64,000 nucleotides of DNA. Source: Oscillospiraceae bacterium. Lineage in GTDB: Bacteria; Bacillota; Clostridia; Oscillospirales; Ruminococcaceae. Below, piece after piece: positions 26,307-35,274 of the stretch (the stretch's first letter is position 1; each line of letters starts with the position of its first letter). The DNA is taken from the NCBI GenBank assembly GCA_017536625.1, contig JAFXGY010000007.1:1-64000 (forward strand), given 5' to 3'. The notes under the pieces were generated by a model. It did no database searches. It saw nothing but the letters and a program-made list of their open reading frames with translations, and had not been told where the DNA came from. Position numbers and translations under genes: made by a program.

Positions 26307-29300
26307 TTATTTTTTGAAGGAAACTGCTGCTGCAGCGATGATTGCAACAACTGCGAAAACGGGAGCACCGGTTTCGGGGTTGGATTCGCCTTCGGTTTTT
26401 TCGTTCATATCAATGATAACGGTAGGAACTTTGTTTACGGTATTGTTATTGCCGGGTTTAAGCTCGCCGTTTTCAATGTTATGGTAACCTGCATATTCGG
26501 AAACAAAACCATATTTGAAGCCGAGAACAGAATCTTCTTCTGCAGTCTTGAGTGCGAACATATTGACGATTTCTTCAGTGGTCATGCCGTTGTCGATCAT
26601 GTACTGGAGCTGTTCGAAGTTTTTGCCTTCTCTGAAGAGGAGGTATGCGGATTTGCCGTATCTGAGGGTCCAATCGGATGCTGCAAGAGAACGAAGTTCG
26701 GTTTCATCACGGCCCTGGAGTACGTAGTAAGTATCGCCGTTTTCGTTTGCTTCTGCAAGGCTGTCATATCCGAGAATATCTCTCTGATAAATTGCAAGTT
26801 CTGCAATTACGCCGCCGCCATCGGTTACTTTTCTGCTTGCGCGGTTGAAGTTGATGACGAGTTTGAGGTTTGCATATTCAGTGCAGAAGTTGTAGTCGCC
26901 GGTGGAATCCATGAAGCCTGCGAGAGGTCCAACGTAATCATATTTAGGAAGAATTGCGTTGTTGATTGCCTGTACTTTGCCAACACCCTGAGTCTGTGCG
27001 CCAAGTGCACGATTATCTTTTACCCAGTTGCCGTTTACATCGATCATCCAGCCATAACCGGTTTCATAATCGTAAGAGTTGACATATCTGCCCTCTTCAT
27101 CAAGGGTTCTTGCCATTGCGATAACACCGGTTACATAATCATGAAGACCGAATGCGTCAACAGCAGCACGGATAGGATCGATTGCGGATGCGGAGCATAC
27201 CCATACATCGATGCCTGCTTCGTCAAGGCGTCTGTAAAGATCTTTAAGCTGTTCGGAAACGCCGGTACCGGAAGTCCAGGTGTAGGATACAGGGCCTACT
27301 TTGGTATCGGTTCCGGGGGTGGTCCAGGTTACTTCGGAGGTTTCTACTGCGCCGTAGTAAGAATGAGATGCATAAGCAAGGTCATAAACTTCCTGTTCGG
27401 TCATGCCGGTGAACCAATAAAGTACCCAAGGATATGCTACTGCGGGAGATTCTGCATCATAAACGAGGTCATACATTGCTCTCATTTTGGTTGCGAATTC
27501 TGCCCACATGGGATCAGCCTGGATTTCTGCCTGTGCTGCTGCGTCAAGTCCTGCTGCAGTGAAAGGACCGTAGGTTTCATAAAGGTAAGTATATGCTGCG
27601 GTGATATCGTCGATCCAATCCTGGTAAGAACCATTGCCATAACCGAGGGAGGTTCTGTCTTCGTTGAGGTCGCCGAGTTCGGTTGCAAGGATTTCGGGCA
27701 TTTCTTCAGGAGTGAATGCAAATGCCATTACCTGGAGCTGATATACTGCGAGCTGTTCTTCTACGTCGAAGATGGAAGTGGTGTTATCGAAGTCGAATAC
27801 TACATATGCGTTTTCAGTGCCGCCATAAGTTGCAATGAAATCATCGATAGCCTGTTCTACATAGGGGTTCCAATCTCTGTCTGCGGATGCAGGAGCATCT
27901 GCTGCAAGATGATCGGTATAAGAAGCAAAGCTGATTCTGCCCTGAGGTTCAGCATAGGTTTCGGGAATTACGCCGCCGAGTTCGACAGTGATGTATTCCA
28001 TAAGAGCTTCGTCAAGCGGAATACCGGTATCAAACTGTTCGGTAGCTGCTGCGAATGCATAATAAGTATCGCCGCCTGCTGCGCAGAAGTTGTTGGAAAT
28101 TACACCATATTTTGCGGCAGGATCAAATTCTTCGCCGTTGATGCTGTTGATGGTTACACGGTTGATGGAAGCGGGTCCATAATAAGTGGAACCGGGATAG
28201 GGATCGCTGTTTGCGTCATATTCAGCATAAGTATCGATGGTGAAATCAATACCTGCAACCTGGGGGAAGCCGCCTACTGCGCCGGGGGTGCAATAAGTGG
28301 AAGCTTCGAGAGCTTCAAGAAGTTCTGCACCGGTTACATAAACAAGAGCAATGGTGTTGCCGAAAGGAAGAACGGTATTTACGTCTTTCTTGGTAACATC
28401 GCCTTTTGCGATAGGAGCACGGATGCCGCCGCCGTTGGTGATTGCAACAACATTTTCTTCAGCAACTTTAAGACCTTCTTTGTTCTGGAATACTTTCCAG
28501 ACCATGGAATCGGTGATAAGGTCGCCGAGGTTGGTTTCGGAGTCACGGTTGCCGTTGGGTGCTTTTGCGCCGTTGAGGTCAACAAGGGACTGTGCGAAAA
28601 CTTCGCCATAGCTTGCATCGATAGGATCGATGATTGCTTTTGCTGCTGCTGCAACAGTTTCGTCGGAACCGGTATATGCAGCAAGATCTACGAGATAGTT
28701 ATCTTCGATTGCTTTGGTTGCGTTATCGATTACAACTACACCGATGTTTGCAAGAGCAGTACCGGTGGACTGGATAGGTTCGCCGTTTGCGCCTTCAGTC
28801 ATAACAGAATGGGAGTGACCGTCGATAACAAGGTCAATTCCGGTGGTTTTTTCGAGAAGGTCGTAAGAACGGTAAGGAACAGATTCGTCGTCAACGCCAA
28901 GGTGGGAGAGGCAGATGATAATGTCTGCGCCTGCTGCTTCAAGAGCTGCGACCTGTGCGTTTGCACATTCATAAAGAGCATCTCCGGTAAGGAAGGTAAG
29001 GCCCTGAATGAGAGCGGGGTTGGTTTTGGTCTGTGCTTCGGGAGTATCAAGTCCGAAGAAACCGACTTTTACGCCGCCTTTTTCAATGATGGTGTAACCA
29101 TCATAGATGGAAGCGCCGCCTTCAAGGATGTTTGCGCAGAGAACTTTGAAGCTTGCGGAAGTGAGGTTGCTTTTAAGCTGTGCCCAACCATAGTCAAATT
29201 CATGGTTGCCGAGAGTTGCAACGTCATATCCTACTGCGTTCATCATGGTTACTGCGTTTGCGCCTTTGGAAAGGCTTACATAAACAGTACCCTGGCTGTA

Positions 29301-29513
29301 GTCGCCTGCGTCTGCAAGGATTACTTCAGCGCCTGCTGTTTTGTACTCATCAGCAATAGCAGCTACTTTTGCGTAATCCTCGATTTTGCCGTGTACGTCG
29401 TTGGTATGGAGTACAACGGTTTTTCCGGTGAAGTCGCCTTCAACAGCAAATGCGGTGATTCCCATGGAAAGCACCATAATTGCTGCAAGAACGAGGCTCA
29501 AGATTTTTTTCAA
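26307..29513 (-). CDS. Cell-surface 5'-nucleotidase fused to a HAD-type phosphatase
   Basis: A secreted protein of 1,068 residues from a TTG start at 29513 (GGAGGG eight bases upstream). A signal peptide (about 1-24) precedes a calcineurin-like metallophosphatase domain with VLHTNDVHGK, GNHEFDYG and DGHSHS, then a 5'-nucleotidase C-terminal domain (about 330-540, with NGGGIR). From about residue 570 a HAD-type phosphatase domain begins (VVFDFDNTTS, catalytic Asp-x-Asp; motif II WVCSAS), resembling phosphorylcholine phosphatases. The C terminus has an NPETGAP sorting-like motif, a hydrophobic stretch and a Lys-Lys tail, suggesting wall attachment. Likely job: surface phosphate and nucleoside scavenging. 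The fusion of two phosphatase folds in one chain is notable. Confidence 0.88.
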   Translation of the reverse strand: MKKILSLVLAAIMVLSMGITAFAVEGDFTGKTVVLHTNDVHGKIEDYAKVAAIADEYKTAGAEVILADAGDYSQGTVYVSLSKGANAVTMMNAVGYDVATLGNHEFDYGWAQLKSNLTSASFKVLCANILEGGASIYDGYTIIEKGGVKVGFFGLDTPEAQTKTNPALIQGLTFLTGDALYECANAQVAALEAAGADIIICLSHLGVDDESVPYRSYDLLEKTTGIDLVIDGHSHSVMTEGANGEPIQSTGTALANIGVVVIDNATKAIEDNYLVDLAAYTGSDETVAAAAKAIIDPIDASYGEVFAQSLVDLNGAKAPNGNRDSETNLGDLITDSMVWKVFQNKEGLKVAEENVVAITNGGGIRAPIAKGDVTKKDVNTVLPFGNTIALVYVTGAELLEALEASTYCTPGAVGGFPQVAGIDFTIDTYAEYDANSDPYPGSTYYGPASINRVTINSINGEEFDPAAKYGVISNNFCAAGGDTYYAFAAATEQFDTGIPLDEALMEYITVELGGVIPETYAEPQGRISFASYTDHLAADAPASADRDWNPYVEQAIDDFIATYGGTENAYVVFDFDNTTSIFDVEEQLAVYQLQVMAFAFTPEEMPEILATELGDLNEDRTSLGYGNGSYQDWIDDITAAYTYLYETYGPFTAAGLDAAAQAEIQADPMWAEFATKMRAMYDLVYDAESPAVAYPWVLYWFTGMTEQEVYDLAYASHSYYGAVETSEVTWTTPGTDTKVGPVSYTWTSGTGVSEQLKDLYRRLDEAGIDVWVCSASAIDPIRAAVDAFGLHDYVTGVIAMARTLDEEGRYVNSYDYETGYGWMIDVNGNWVKDNRALGAQTQGVGKVQAINNAILPKYDYVGPLAGFMDSTGDYNFCTEYANLKLVINFNRASRKVTDGGGVIAELAIYQRDILGYDSLAEANENGDTYYVLQGRDETELRSLAASDWTLRYGKSAYLLFREGKNFEQLQYMIDNGMTTEEIVNMFALKTAEEDSVLGFKYGFVSEYAGYHNIENGELKPGNNNTVNKVPTVIIDMNEKTEGESNPETGAPVFAVVAIIAAAAVSFKK

Positions 29514-29564
29514 AAAAATCCCTCCATTTCTTTTTCTTTTCCGGGTCAAAAATAGACCAAATAT

Positions 29565-29593
29565 ATTATATAATTATTCTTTCCCGCAGTAAA
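29565..29593 (-). promoter_or_regulatory. Promoter of the 5'-nucleotidase gene
   Basis: Minus strand TTTACT (29588-29593), a 17-bp spacer and TATAAT (29565-29570). Confidence 0.6.
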
Positions 29594-29686
29594 GCAGTTT
29601 TGGAATATTTTCCCTTGTTCAATATGAAAAAAATACCGCAGCACTTTTGGTCAAAATAAACAATAATTCATAATGTTATTTATATC

Positions 29687-29716
29687 TTGACAATATACGT
29701 CATTTAATGATAAAAT
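29687..29716 (+). promoter_or_regulatory. Promoter of the exchanger gene
   Basis: TTGACA (29687-29692), an 18-bp spacer and TAAAAT (29711-29716). An 84-base A-rich leader follows, in which no known riboswitch was recognised. Confidence 0.65.
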
Positions 29717-29800
29717 CTTTCAGTATTCAAAAGTACAAAAAATGGCATAATAAAGCCACAAACACCTAAAAATAGTACAAAAAAGGACGGAAACACAAAA

Positions 29801-30751
29801 ATGATTTATGTGCTCTATCTCGTTGTTGCCGCTTTGGTAACCTTTATGTCCATCAAAGCATCCGAATATGTGGATATGCTTGATAAAACCACTTCCCTTT
29901 CCGGCGCATTCCTTGGCGGAATTCTTCTTTCCGCGGTAACTTCCCTTCCGGAACTTTTCACAAGCATTTCTTCCACCCTTATGCTTGATCAGCCCGGTCT
30001 TTGCATAGGCAACATCCTCGGAAGCAACCTTTTCAACTATGCAATGCTCAGCTTCTTCATTCTTACCGCTGTTGCAAAATTTGCAAAATGCGAACTTTCC
30101 AAAATCCACTTCGTCGTTGCGGTTTCCGTTGTTGCAATGGGTCTTCTCATCGTCTGCAATAAATACGGCTTCCTTGCCTTCGATATCGGAAACGTAAGTA
30201 TCACTTCCATTCTCATTATCCTTCTTTACGTTCTCACCGTATGGGTAATGTATAAAACGGGCGGAACTTCCGAAAGCGATGACGGCGGCGACCCCGTCAC
30301 TCTTTCCAGAAAACAGATCCTTACCCGTTTCACTATCGTTAGCGTCGGCATTGTTGTTTTCAGCGTAATCCTCACCTATATTACCGATGAACTTTCCGTA
30401 AGACTCAACCTTGGAAAAACCGTTGCAGGTGCTCTCTTCCTCGGCGTAGCAACCTCCCTTCCGGAAACTGCTTCCACCTTCACCCTCTTCAAAATCAAAA
30501 ACTATGATATCGCAGTCGGCAACATCGTCGGCAGCTGCCTTTTCAACTTCACCATTCTTTCCGTTGCGGATTTCTTCTATCGCGGCGGCGGAATTTATAC
30601 CATTGCGGATACTTCCACCATGAACCTCATCATCTTCGCTTCCGTTGCTTCTGTTCTTGCGGCTGTTCTTCTTAAATTCCGCAACAAAGCAACCAGCATA
30701 ATCTGCCCCGTCGGCATCATCGCAAGCTATATCGCATTCCTTGCTCTTTAA
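29801..30751 (+). CDS. Sodium/calcium exchanger family (CaCA) membrane protein
   Basis: A 316-residue polytopic protein with two inverted Na_Ca_ex repeats, about five hydrophobic segments each. The duplicated alpha motifs are visible: SAVTSLPELFTS followed by GNILGSNLFN in the first half, and GVATSLPETAST followed by GNIVGSCLFN in the second. A short charged loop (about residues 158-172) separates the halves. This is the YrbG-type plan for Ca2+/cation exchange; ion choice cannot be read from sequence. It is monocistronic. Confidence 0.92.
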   Translation: MIYVLYLVVAALVTFMSIKASEYVDMLDKTTSLSGAFLGGILLSAVTSLPELFTSISSTLMLDQPGLCIGNILGSNLFNYAMLSFFILTAVAKFAKCELSKIHFVVAVSVVAMGLLIVCNKYGFLAFDIGNVSITSILIILLYVLTVWVMYKTGGTSESDDGGDPVTLSRKQILTRFTIVSVGIVVFSVILTYITDELSVRLNLGKTVAGALFLGVATSLPETASTFTLFKIKNYDIAVGNIVGSCLFNFTILSVADFFYRGGGIYTIADTSTMNLIIFASVASVLAAVLLKFRNKATSIICPVGIIASYIAFLAL

Positions 30752-30770
30752 TCTGGTTTCACATAAAAAA

Positions 30771-30796
30771 ACGACCTGCTCCGGGGAGCAGGTCGT
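30771..30796. terminator. Bidirectional terminator between exchanger and VanY genes
   Basis: Stem ACGACCTGCTC/GAGCAGGTCGT with T and A runs on the two sides, serving both converging genes. Confidence 0.9.
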
Positions 30797-30805
30797 TTTT
30801 TTGCG

Positions 30806-31666
30806 TTATTTTATAAGTTCAAGATATTCTTCAAGGCAAAGTCCGTTTTCCATGATATATCCCGCGGCTTCTTTTCCCACATAGCGGTAATGCCAGGGCT
30901 CATAAGTTATTCCGGTAACATCCTGTTTATCCTTCGGATAGCGGAGGATGAATCCATATTCGGCACAGTGCTCATACATCCATTTGAAGGAATCGAACTT
31001 TTCATAATCGTGCTCAAGATCGCTGTAATAATTCCAGTAATCGGAAGAAACAAGATCCATCGCAAGGCCGGTGTGGTGTTCGCTTGTTCCCGGAGGCGCA
31101 ACCCATTTTGCCGCTTCGGTCTTTGCGTCCGCTTCGGAATATCCGTACCCGAGATACTGGTTCACCTTGCGCTGATAAAGCTCGGCGGATTTTTCGACGG
31201 TACGGTATGCGGAACAAAGCTGCATATTAAAGCCCGCTTCCTTTGCAGCCGCAACAAAAGCCTTTGCGCTTTCGGCGGCTTTTACGTTCATTTTATATTT
31301 CCCCTGCACCGTTTCGGTTTCGAAGGTATAATCTTCCGGAATATAGTTCCACGGATTTACCAGAATAAGCAGGGATTCATCTTCCGGCATGGGGATTTCC
31401 GGTTCTTCAGGCTCCGGGGGTTCTTCCGGTTCAACCGGTTCTTCAGGCGGAATTTCCTCCGGTTCGGAAGATGTTTGCTGTTCTTCCGGTTCCTTTTGCG
31501 GAATTTCCTCCGTGATATCCTCTTCAGGTTTCGGCTCAACGGGTTCAATCACCACGGTGTTTTCTTTCGACGGTTCTTCGTGCTCAGCTTCTTCCTTCGA
31601 GCACGAAGCAAATGTTATTACAAGCACTGCCGCAGCAAAAAAAGCTGCAATTCTTCTGTTTTTCAT
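30806..31666 (-). CDS. VanY-type D-Ala-D-Ala carboxypeptidase lipoprotein
   Basis: A 286-residue M15B peptidase that trims the terminal D-Ala of peptidoglycan stems. The N terminus is a lipoprotein signal with Cys22 in TFASCS, followed by a long Glu/Pro-rich spacer (about 25-105) that should carry the enzyme through the wall. The zinc site is complete: the motif SEHHTGLAMDL (His and Asp ligands) and the late EPWHYRYVG. The start overlaps the rsmE stop by four bases, so the genes are coupled. The spacer is unusually rich in EEP/PEEP pieces. Confidence 0.92.
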   Translation of the reverse strand: MKNRRIAAFFAAAVLVITFASCSKEEAEHEEPSKENTVVIEPVEPKPEEDITEEIPQKEPEEQQTSSEPEEIPPEEPVEPEEPPEPEEPEIPMPEDESLLILVNPWNYIPEDYTFETETVQGKYKMNVKAAESAKAFVAAAKEAGFNMQLCSAYRTVEKSAELYQRKVNQYLGYGYSEADAKTEAAKWVAPPGTSEHHTGLAMDLVSSDYWNYYSDLEHDYEKFDSFKWMYEHCAEYGFILRYPKDKQDVTGITYEPWHYRYVGKEAAGYIMENGLCLEEYLELIK

Positions 31667-32397
31667 TTTATCTCCATTTCTCCCGCGGCATACATAATGG
31701 CCGCAAGTGCAGCAACCGGCGCTGTTTCGCAGCGAAGAATCCTCGGACCGAGGGAAGCTATCAGAACGCCTTTTTCCTTCGCGTATTCCGCTTCCTCGTC
31801 AGAAAAACCTCCTTCGCTTCCGACCATCATGGAGATGGTTTTTCCGGTGCGTTTTTCCATAATTTCGTGCAATGGGTACTGTGCGTGCTCAAAAAAGAGA
31901 ATTGGTGTTTCCGCTTCCGCCATTTTGAGCACGGCGTTTTTGAAGGCGAGCATTTCTCCGATTTCCGGAAGTTTTCCTCTTCCGCTCTGCTTTGCGGCTT
32001 CATCGGAAATTTTGCGGAGCCTTTCAAGTTTTTTCTTCATGGTTTTTTCGTCCGGACGTGAAATGCAGCGGGAAGTGAGCACCGGAACGATTTTTGAAAC
32101 TCCGAGCTCGACGGATTTTTGCACTATGTATTCGAGCTTATCGAACTTCGGAAGTGCCTGATAAAGTATAACTTCCGTTTCCGGTTCGGCGGAGGAATTT
32201 CTGCGCTCTTCAATATCAAGGACGACGCTTTCCGGGAAGGCTTCACGAATAACCGCATCCGCTTCTCTTCCTTTTCCGTCGCAAAGAACAAGTTTTTCGC
32301 CGTTTTTCATCCGGAGGGAAAGGGCAATATGTCTTGCGTCTTCGCCGGTTATCTCGACAAAATCGCTTTCGACGCTTTCAACAAAAAATCTTGGCAT
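31663..32397 (-). CDS. rsmE: 16S rRNA (uracil1498-N3)-methyltransferase
   Basis: RsmE is a SPOUT-class enzyme that methylates U1498 in the decoding centre of 16S rRNA. From the ATG at 32397 (GGGGGA upstream) it has 244 residues. The PUA-like N-terminal domain (about 1-70) and the knot-forming C-terminal motifs (MVGSEGGFSDEE and LGPRILRCETAPVAAL) are intact. It lies between a CBM9-like gene and a VanY gene and overlaps the latter, an arrangement without obvious functional logic. Confidence 0.95.
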   Translation of the reverse strand: MPRFFVESVESDFVEITGEDARHIALSLRMKNGEKLVLCDGKGREADAVIREAFPESVVLDIEERRNSSAEPETEVILYQALPKFDKLEYIVQKSVELGVSKIVPVLTSRCISRPDEKTMKKKLERLRKISDEAAKQSGRGKLPEIGEMLAFKNAVLKMAEAETPILFFEHAQYPLHEIMEKRTGKTISMMVGSEGGFSDEEAEYAKEKGVLIASLGPRILRCETAPVAALAAIMYAAGEMEIK

Positions 32398-32412
32398 ATT
32401 TTCCCCCTCCAA

Positions 32413-32991
32413 TCAATAAAGTGCCAGTTCAAAATCCCCGAAATATTTGCTTCCGAGCGGGTTGATATCGGTAAAATCCGCCGGATAAAAACTTCCGTAA
32501 TGGGGTCTTTCTCCGTCGCAGAGCTTATAAAAATTGCCTTTCATTCTGTGGCCCGGTTCAAAATATTGGGTTCCGAAGAATTTTTCCGCAAGGGAAAGGG
32601 GCAGAGTGAAGCTGCTGCACCAATAAACGCCCTGTTCGTCTTCGCCGGAATAAATTCTTACGGAAACGTTTTTTGTAATATCTGTTTCGTTCCCGGTGGT
32701 TTCATCAATGAATTTACAGGTCATTGCGCCGCTTCTGTTTGTGGAAAGCCAGAAATATCTTTTTCCGCCGTCTTCTTCCGCAAAGGGAGCGATTGCCGCG
32801 CCGACAATGCTTTTTTCTTCCGGCTTCACTTCAAAAGCAAGAAGCTGGATATAAAAATCATCGTTCGAAACGCAGAGCCTTGCCTGGGCATAGGGCTTAT
32901 AATCCGCTTTTTCAAGGGGATAATCGATTATTTTCGCGGCGGGAAGGGAATTCCAAAGGGGTTCGCCGGTTATCATGCTTATGGGGAACAT
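32413..32991 (-). CDS. CBM9-like beta-sandwich protein of unknown role
   Basis: A 192-residue protein without a recognisable signal peptide. Its C-terminal part (RMKGNFYKLCDGERPHYGSF, then INPLGSKYFG) resembles the carbohydrate-binding module family 9-like/DOMON proteins, in which the NFYK and HYGSF residues line the core. Many such proteins are secreted, but this one appears cytoplasmic. It lies 15 bases upstream of rsmE and is probably the first gene of the three-gene transcript. The CBM9-like label rests on a few motifs, so the match is moderate. Confidence 0.6.
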   Translation of the reverse strand: MFPISMITGEPLWNSLPAAKIIDYPLEKADYKPYAQARLCVSNDDFYIQLLAFEVKPEEKSIVGAAIAPFAEEDGGKRYFWLSTNRSGAMTCKFIDETTGNETDITKNVSVRIYSGEDEQGVYWCSSFTLPLSLAEKFFGTQYFEPGHRMKGNFYKLCDGERPHYGSFYPADFTDINPLGSKYFGDFELALY

Positions 32992-33099
32992 TTTTTCTTC
33001 CTCCTTAAAAGGGTATGTTTTTACAAATACAGTTTATAACATAATGCTCCGCAAATCAATAAGGATTTATTCCTTTTCGGAAAACTTCTTTTTCTTTAT

Positions 33100-33128
33100 T
33101 TGACAACGGCGGTCGATTAATATAATAT
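33100..33128 (+). promoter_or_regulatory. Promoter of the ABC binding-lipoprotein gene
   Basis: TTGACA (33100-33105), a 17-bp spacer and TAATAT (33123-33128). Confidence 0.75.
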
Positions 33129-33169
33129 ATTGTTATAAATTATCCTTTTTTATAAGGAGGCAAAGCCTT

Positions 33170-34162
33170 TTGAAAAAAATTCTTTCGATAATTCTTGCTT
33201 TTGCATTGGCTTTTTCTTTTGCCGGCTGCAATGCGCTTGATAAAATATTCGATATGAGCTTCGGCGAAGATGAACAGCCCACCCAGCCGCCCATTGATAC
33301 CCCGGAGATTCTTGAACCCATCGACCCGAACTGGCCTGTTTCGGTCTTCGGAACCGAAATCGAAAAATCGCCGGAAAAAGTTGCCGCCGCTTCCCCTGCG
33401 CTTGCGGAATATATAAGCGATATGGGGCTTTTCGAAAGGCTCTGTGCCGTTCCGGATTACTGCGGATTTGAAGGAGCCTTCACCCTTCCTTCCATAGGTT
33501 CCGCAGCTCTTCCGGATATGGAAGCCATAAAAGCAGCCGCGCCGGAATATATCCTTACTTTTTCTCAGTTTGAAGAAAGCCTGCTTATCGAACTTCAGCA
33601 GATGAACATAACCGTCATAGTCATCGAAGCGCCCCAAAGCCTTGATGACCTTCGGGAACTTTACCGCAGCATTGCGCTTTTCTTTAACGGTGCCGTCGAT
33701 GGAATCCCCTTCGGCGAGAATTACGTTGCGGAATACGATTCCGCCATTGCCGCGATGGCATATTCCGGCGAAATGAAATCCGCCGCATTTATCCGCGCCC
33801 TTGATTACATGATGATCACCGGCGATACCATGCTCCAGGAATTTATTTCCGCCGCCGGAATCAGAAATGCCGCCGAAAGCTTTACCGGATATACCTTCCC
33901 GGAAGAAAGCTGGAAGGAATTTGACCCGGAAGTGCTTTTCCTTAACCCCGATCTCCATCTCATCGACCTTGAAACAAGCGACCTTTATAAAAAGAAAACC
34001 GCAGTCAAGGGCGATAAAGTTTTTAACGTGGATATAGACGCCCTTGGAATCTGCAGCCGCCGCTCCATCCACCTTATGAAGGACATTCTTGCAACGGTTT
34101 ATGAAGATTATTCTTCCGGAACACCTTTTAAACCTGCATACCCGAGTATGTATCAGAAATAA
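33170..34162 (+). CDS. ABC transporter substrate-binding lipoprotein, iron-siderophore/cobalamin type
   Basis: A 330-residue BtuF/FepB-like lipoprotein. The TTG at 33170 follows AAGGAGG by nine bases. A lipoprotein signal ends at FAGCN (Cys at about residue 20), then comes an acidic Pro-rich linker and the two-lobed helical-backbone binding domain (about 50-325) with VAAASPALAEYISDMG and IKAAAPEYILTF motifs. Such proteins deliver ferric siderophores, haem or cobalamin to a permease, but no permease or ATPase gene adjoins it. It has its own promoter and terminator. The substrate cannot be told from sequence. Confidence 0.85.
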   Translation: MKKILSIILAFALAFSFAGCNALDKIFDMSFGEDEQPTQPPIDTPEILEPIDPNWPVSVFGTEIEKSPEKVAAASPALAEYISDMGLFERLCAVPDYCGFEGAFTLPSIGSAALPDMEAIKAAAPEYILTFSQFEESLLIELQQMNITVIVIEAPQSLDDLRELYRSIALFFNGAVDGIPFGENYVAEYDSAIAAMAYSGEMKSAAFIRALDYMMITGDTMLQEFISAAGIRNAAESFTGYTFPEESWKEFDPEVLFLNPDLHLIDLETSDLYKKKTAVKGDKVFNVDIDALGICSRRSIHLMKDILATVYEDYSSGTPFKPAYPSMYQK

Positions 34163-34171
34163 TTTTTAAAA

Positions 34172-34198
34172 AAGAGCGGATTTTCCGCTCTTTTTTTG
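34172..34198 (+). terminator. Terminator after the binding-lipoprotein gene
   Basis: Stem AGAGCGGA/TCCGCTCT followed by seven T residues. Confidence 0.88.
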
Positions 34199-34258
34199 CT
34201 TTCGGCGCAACAAAACCTCCTGTTTTTTCGACTATTATAGTGAAAGGAGAGATTTTCC

Positions 34259-35185
34259 GTGAAAAAACTTATAATTTTTGTTTTTGTAATGATTTTTGCC
34301 CTTTCCGGCTGCGGAAAAAGCAATGCTTTCGTCGGCGATATCTATGCCTATAGTTCCGGCGAAAACTGCTATGTAATCTGTGATGGAAACGAAAACCTCA
34401 ACGGGTTTTACGTAACCGATGAAACGGAACTTATCTGGAAGGATATGCGTTATATTCCCGAAAACGAACTTAACAGCGAACATTGGGAAGAATGGCAGTG
34501 GGATTGGCTCGGCTTCAGCAAAGTCGAAATTATTGCGGGCAAAAAAGCCGGACCGATGAAGGATACTCTTGGGTTTGAAGATGTAACCGGCTGGTATTAT
34601 GCCGAAAAGATAACCGTTATTGAAATGTATTATGAAGAACCCGAAGAAAAACCCGTGATCTATCTTTACCCGGAAGAGGAAACAAAAATTTCGGTGAACC
34701 TTGATTTTGAAGGTACGCTCACTTCCACATATCCGGAATATAAAAACGGCTGGGAAGTTACCGCAATGCCGGACGGCACCCTTTTCGATGAAAACGGAAA
34801 GGAATATTATTGCCTTTATTGGGAAGGAATTTCCGATTCGGAATATGATTTTTCAAAAGGCTTCTGCGTTCCGGGAAGCGAAACAGCACCTTTCCTCGAA
34901 TCTTCCCTTTCGAAGCTCGGTCTTTCCCCAAGGGAAGCGAATGAATTTATAATCTATTGGCTTCCAAGGCTTGAGCAGAACGCATATAACCTCATCTTTT
35001 TCCAGAATGAAGCATATACCGATTCCGCGAAGCTGGATATAGATCCTGCACCGGATACTCTCATCCGCGTTTTTATGGCGTGGAAAGGACTTGATGAACC
35101 GGTTGAAATCGAACCCCAGGAACTTTCTTCCCCGGAACGAAAGGGCTTTACCGCCGTTGAATGGGGCGGAACTGAAATCAAATAA
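34259..35185 (+). CDS. Lipoprotein with KPVIYLYP-type domain, function unknown
   Basis: A 308-residue predicted lipoprotein from a GTG start with AAAGGAG ten bases upstream. The signal peptide ends at LSGCG (Cys18). From about residue 140 there is a conserved but poorly described beta-rich domain beginning KPVIYLYPEEETKISV, continuing TYPEYKNGWEVTAMPDGTL and CLYWEG. I recognise this pattern from hypothetical proteins in diverse bacteria, without an assigned function. The N-terminal part (about 20-135) is rich in Tyr, Trp and Glu. It is monocistronic. Confidence 0.75.
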   Translation: MKKLIIFVFVMIFALSGCGKSNAFVGDIYAYSSGENCYVICDGNENLNGFYVTDETELIWKDMRYIPENELNSEHWEEWQWDWLGFSKVEIIAGKKAGPMKDTLGFEDVTGWYYAEKITVIEMYYEEPEEKPVIYLYPEEETKISVNLDFEGTLTSTYPEYKNGWEVTAMPDGTLFDENGKEYYCLYWEGISDSEYDFSKGFCVPGSETAPFLESSLSKLGLSPREANEFIIYWLPRLEQNAYNLIFFQNEAYTDSAKLDIDPAPDTLIRVFMAWKGLDEPVEIEPQELSSPERKGFTAVEWGGTEIK

Positions 35186-35200
35186 ATCCATAAAAAAAAC

Positions 35201-35233
35201 AAAAAGCGCCCCGGATTTTCCGGGGCGCTTTTT
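35201..35233. terminator. Bidirectional terminator between the lipoprotein and degV genes
   Basis: Stem AAAAAGCGCCCCGG/CCGGGGCGCTTTTT, symmetric T and A runs. Confidence 0.92.
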
Positions 35234-35274
35234 GCTTCAAATATAAAGTTAAAAACATGTGGGAGTATCACGTT

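Noticed and set aside
26481..29555. Plus-strand open frame of about 1,020 codons opposite the 5'-nucleotidase
   Set aside because: Antisense shadow of a gene with intact enzyme motifs.
29717..29800. Possible metal riboswitch before the Na/Ca exchanger
   Set aside because: The leader is A-rich with no match to the yybP-ykoY or other conserved cores that I can recognise.
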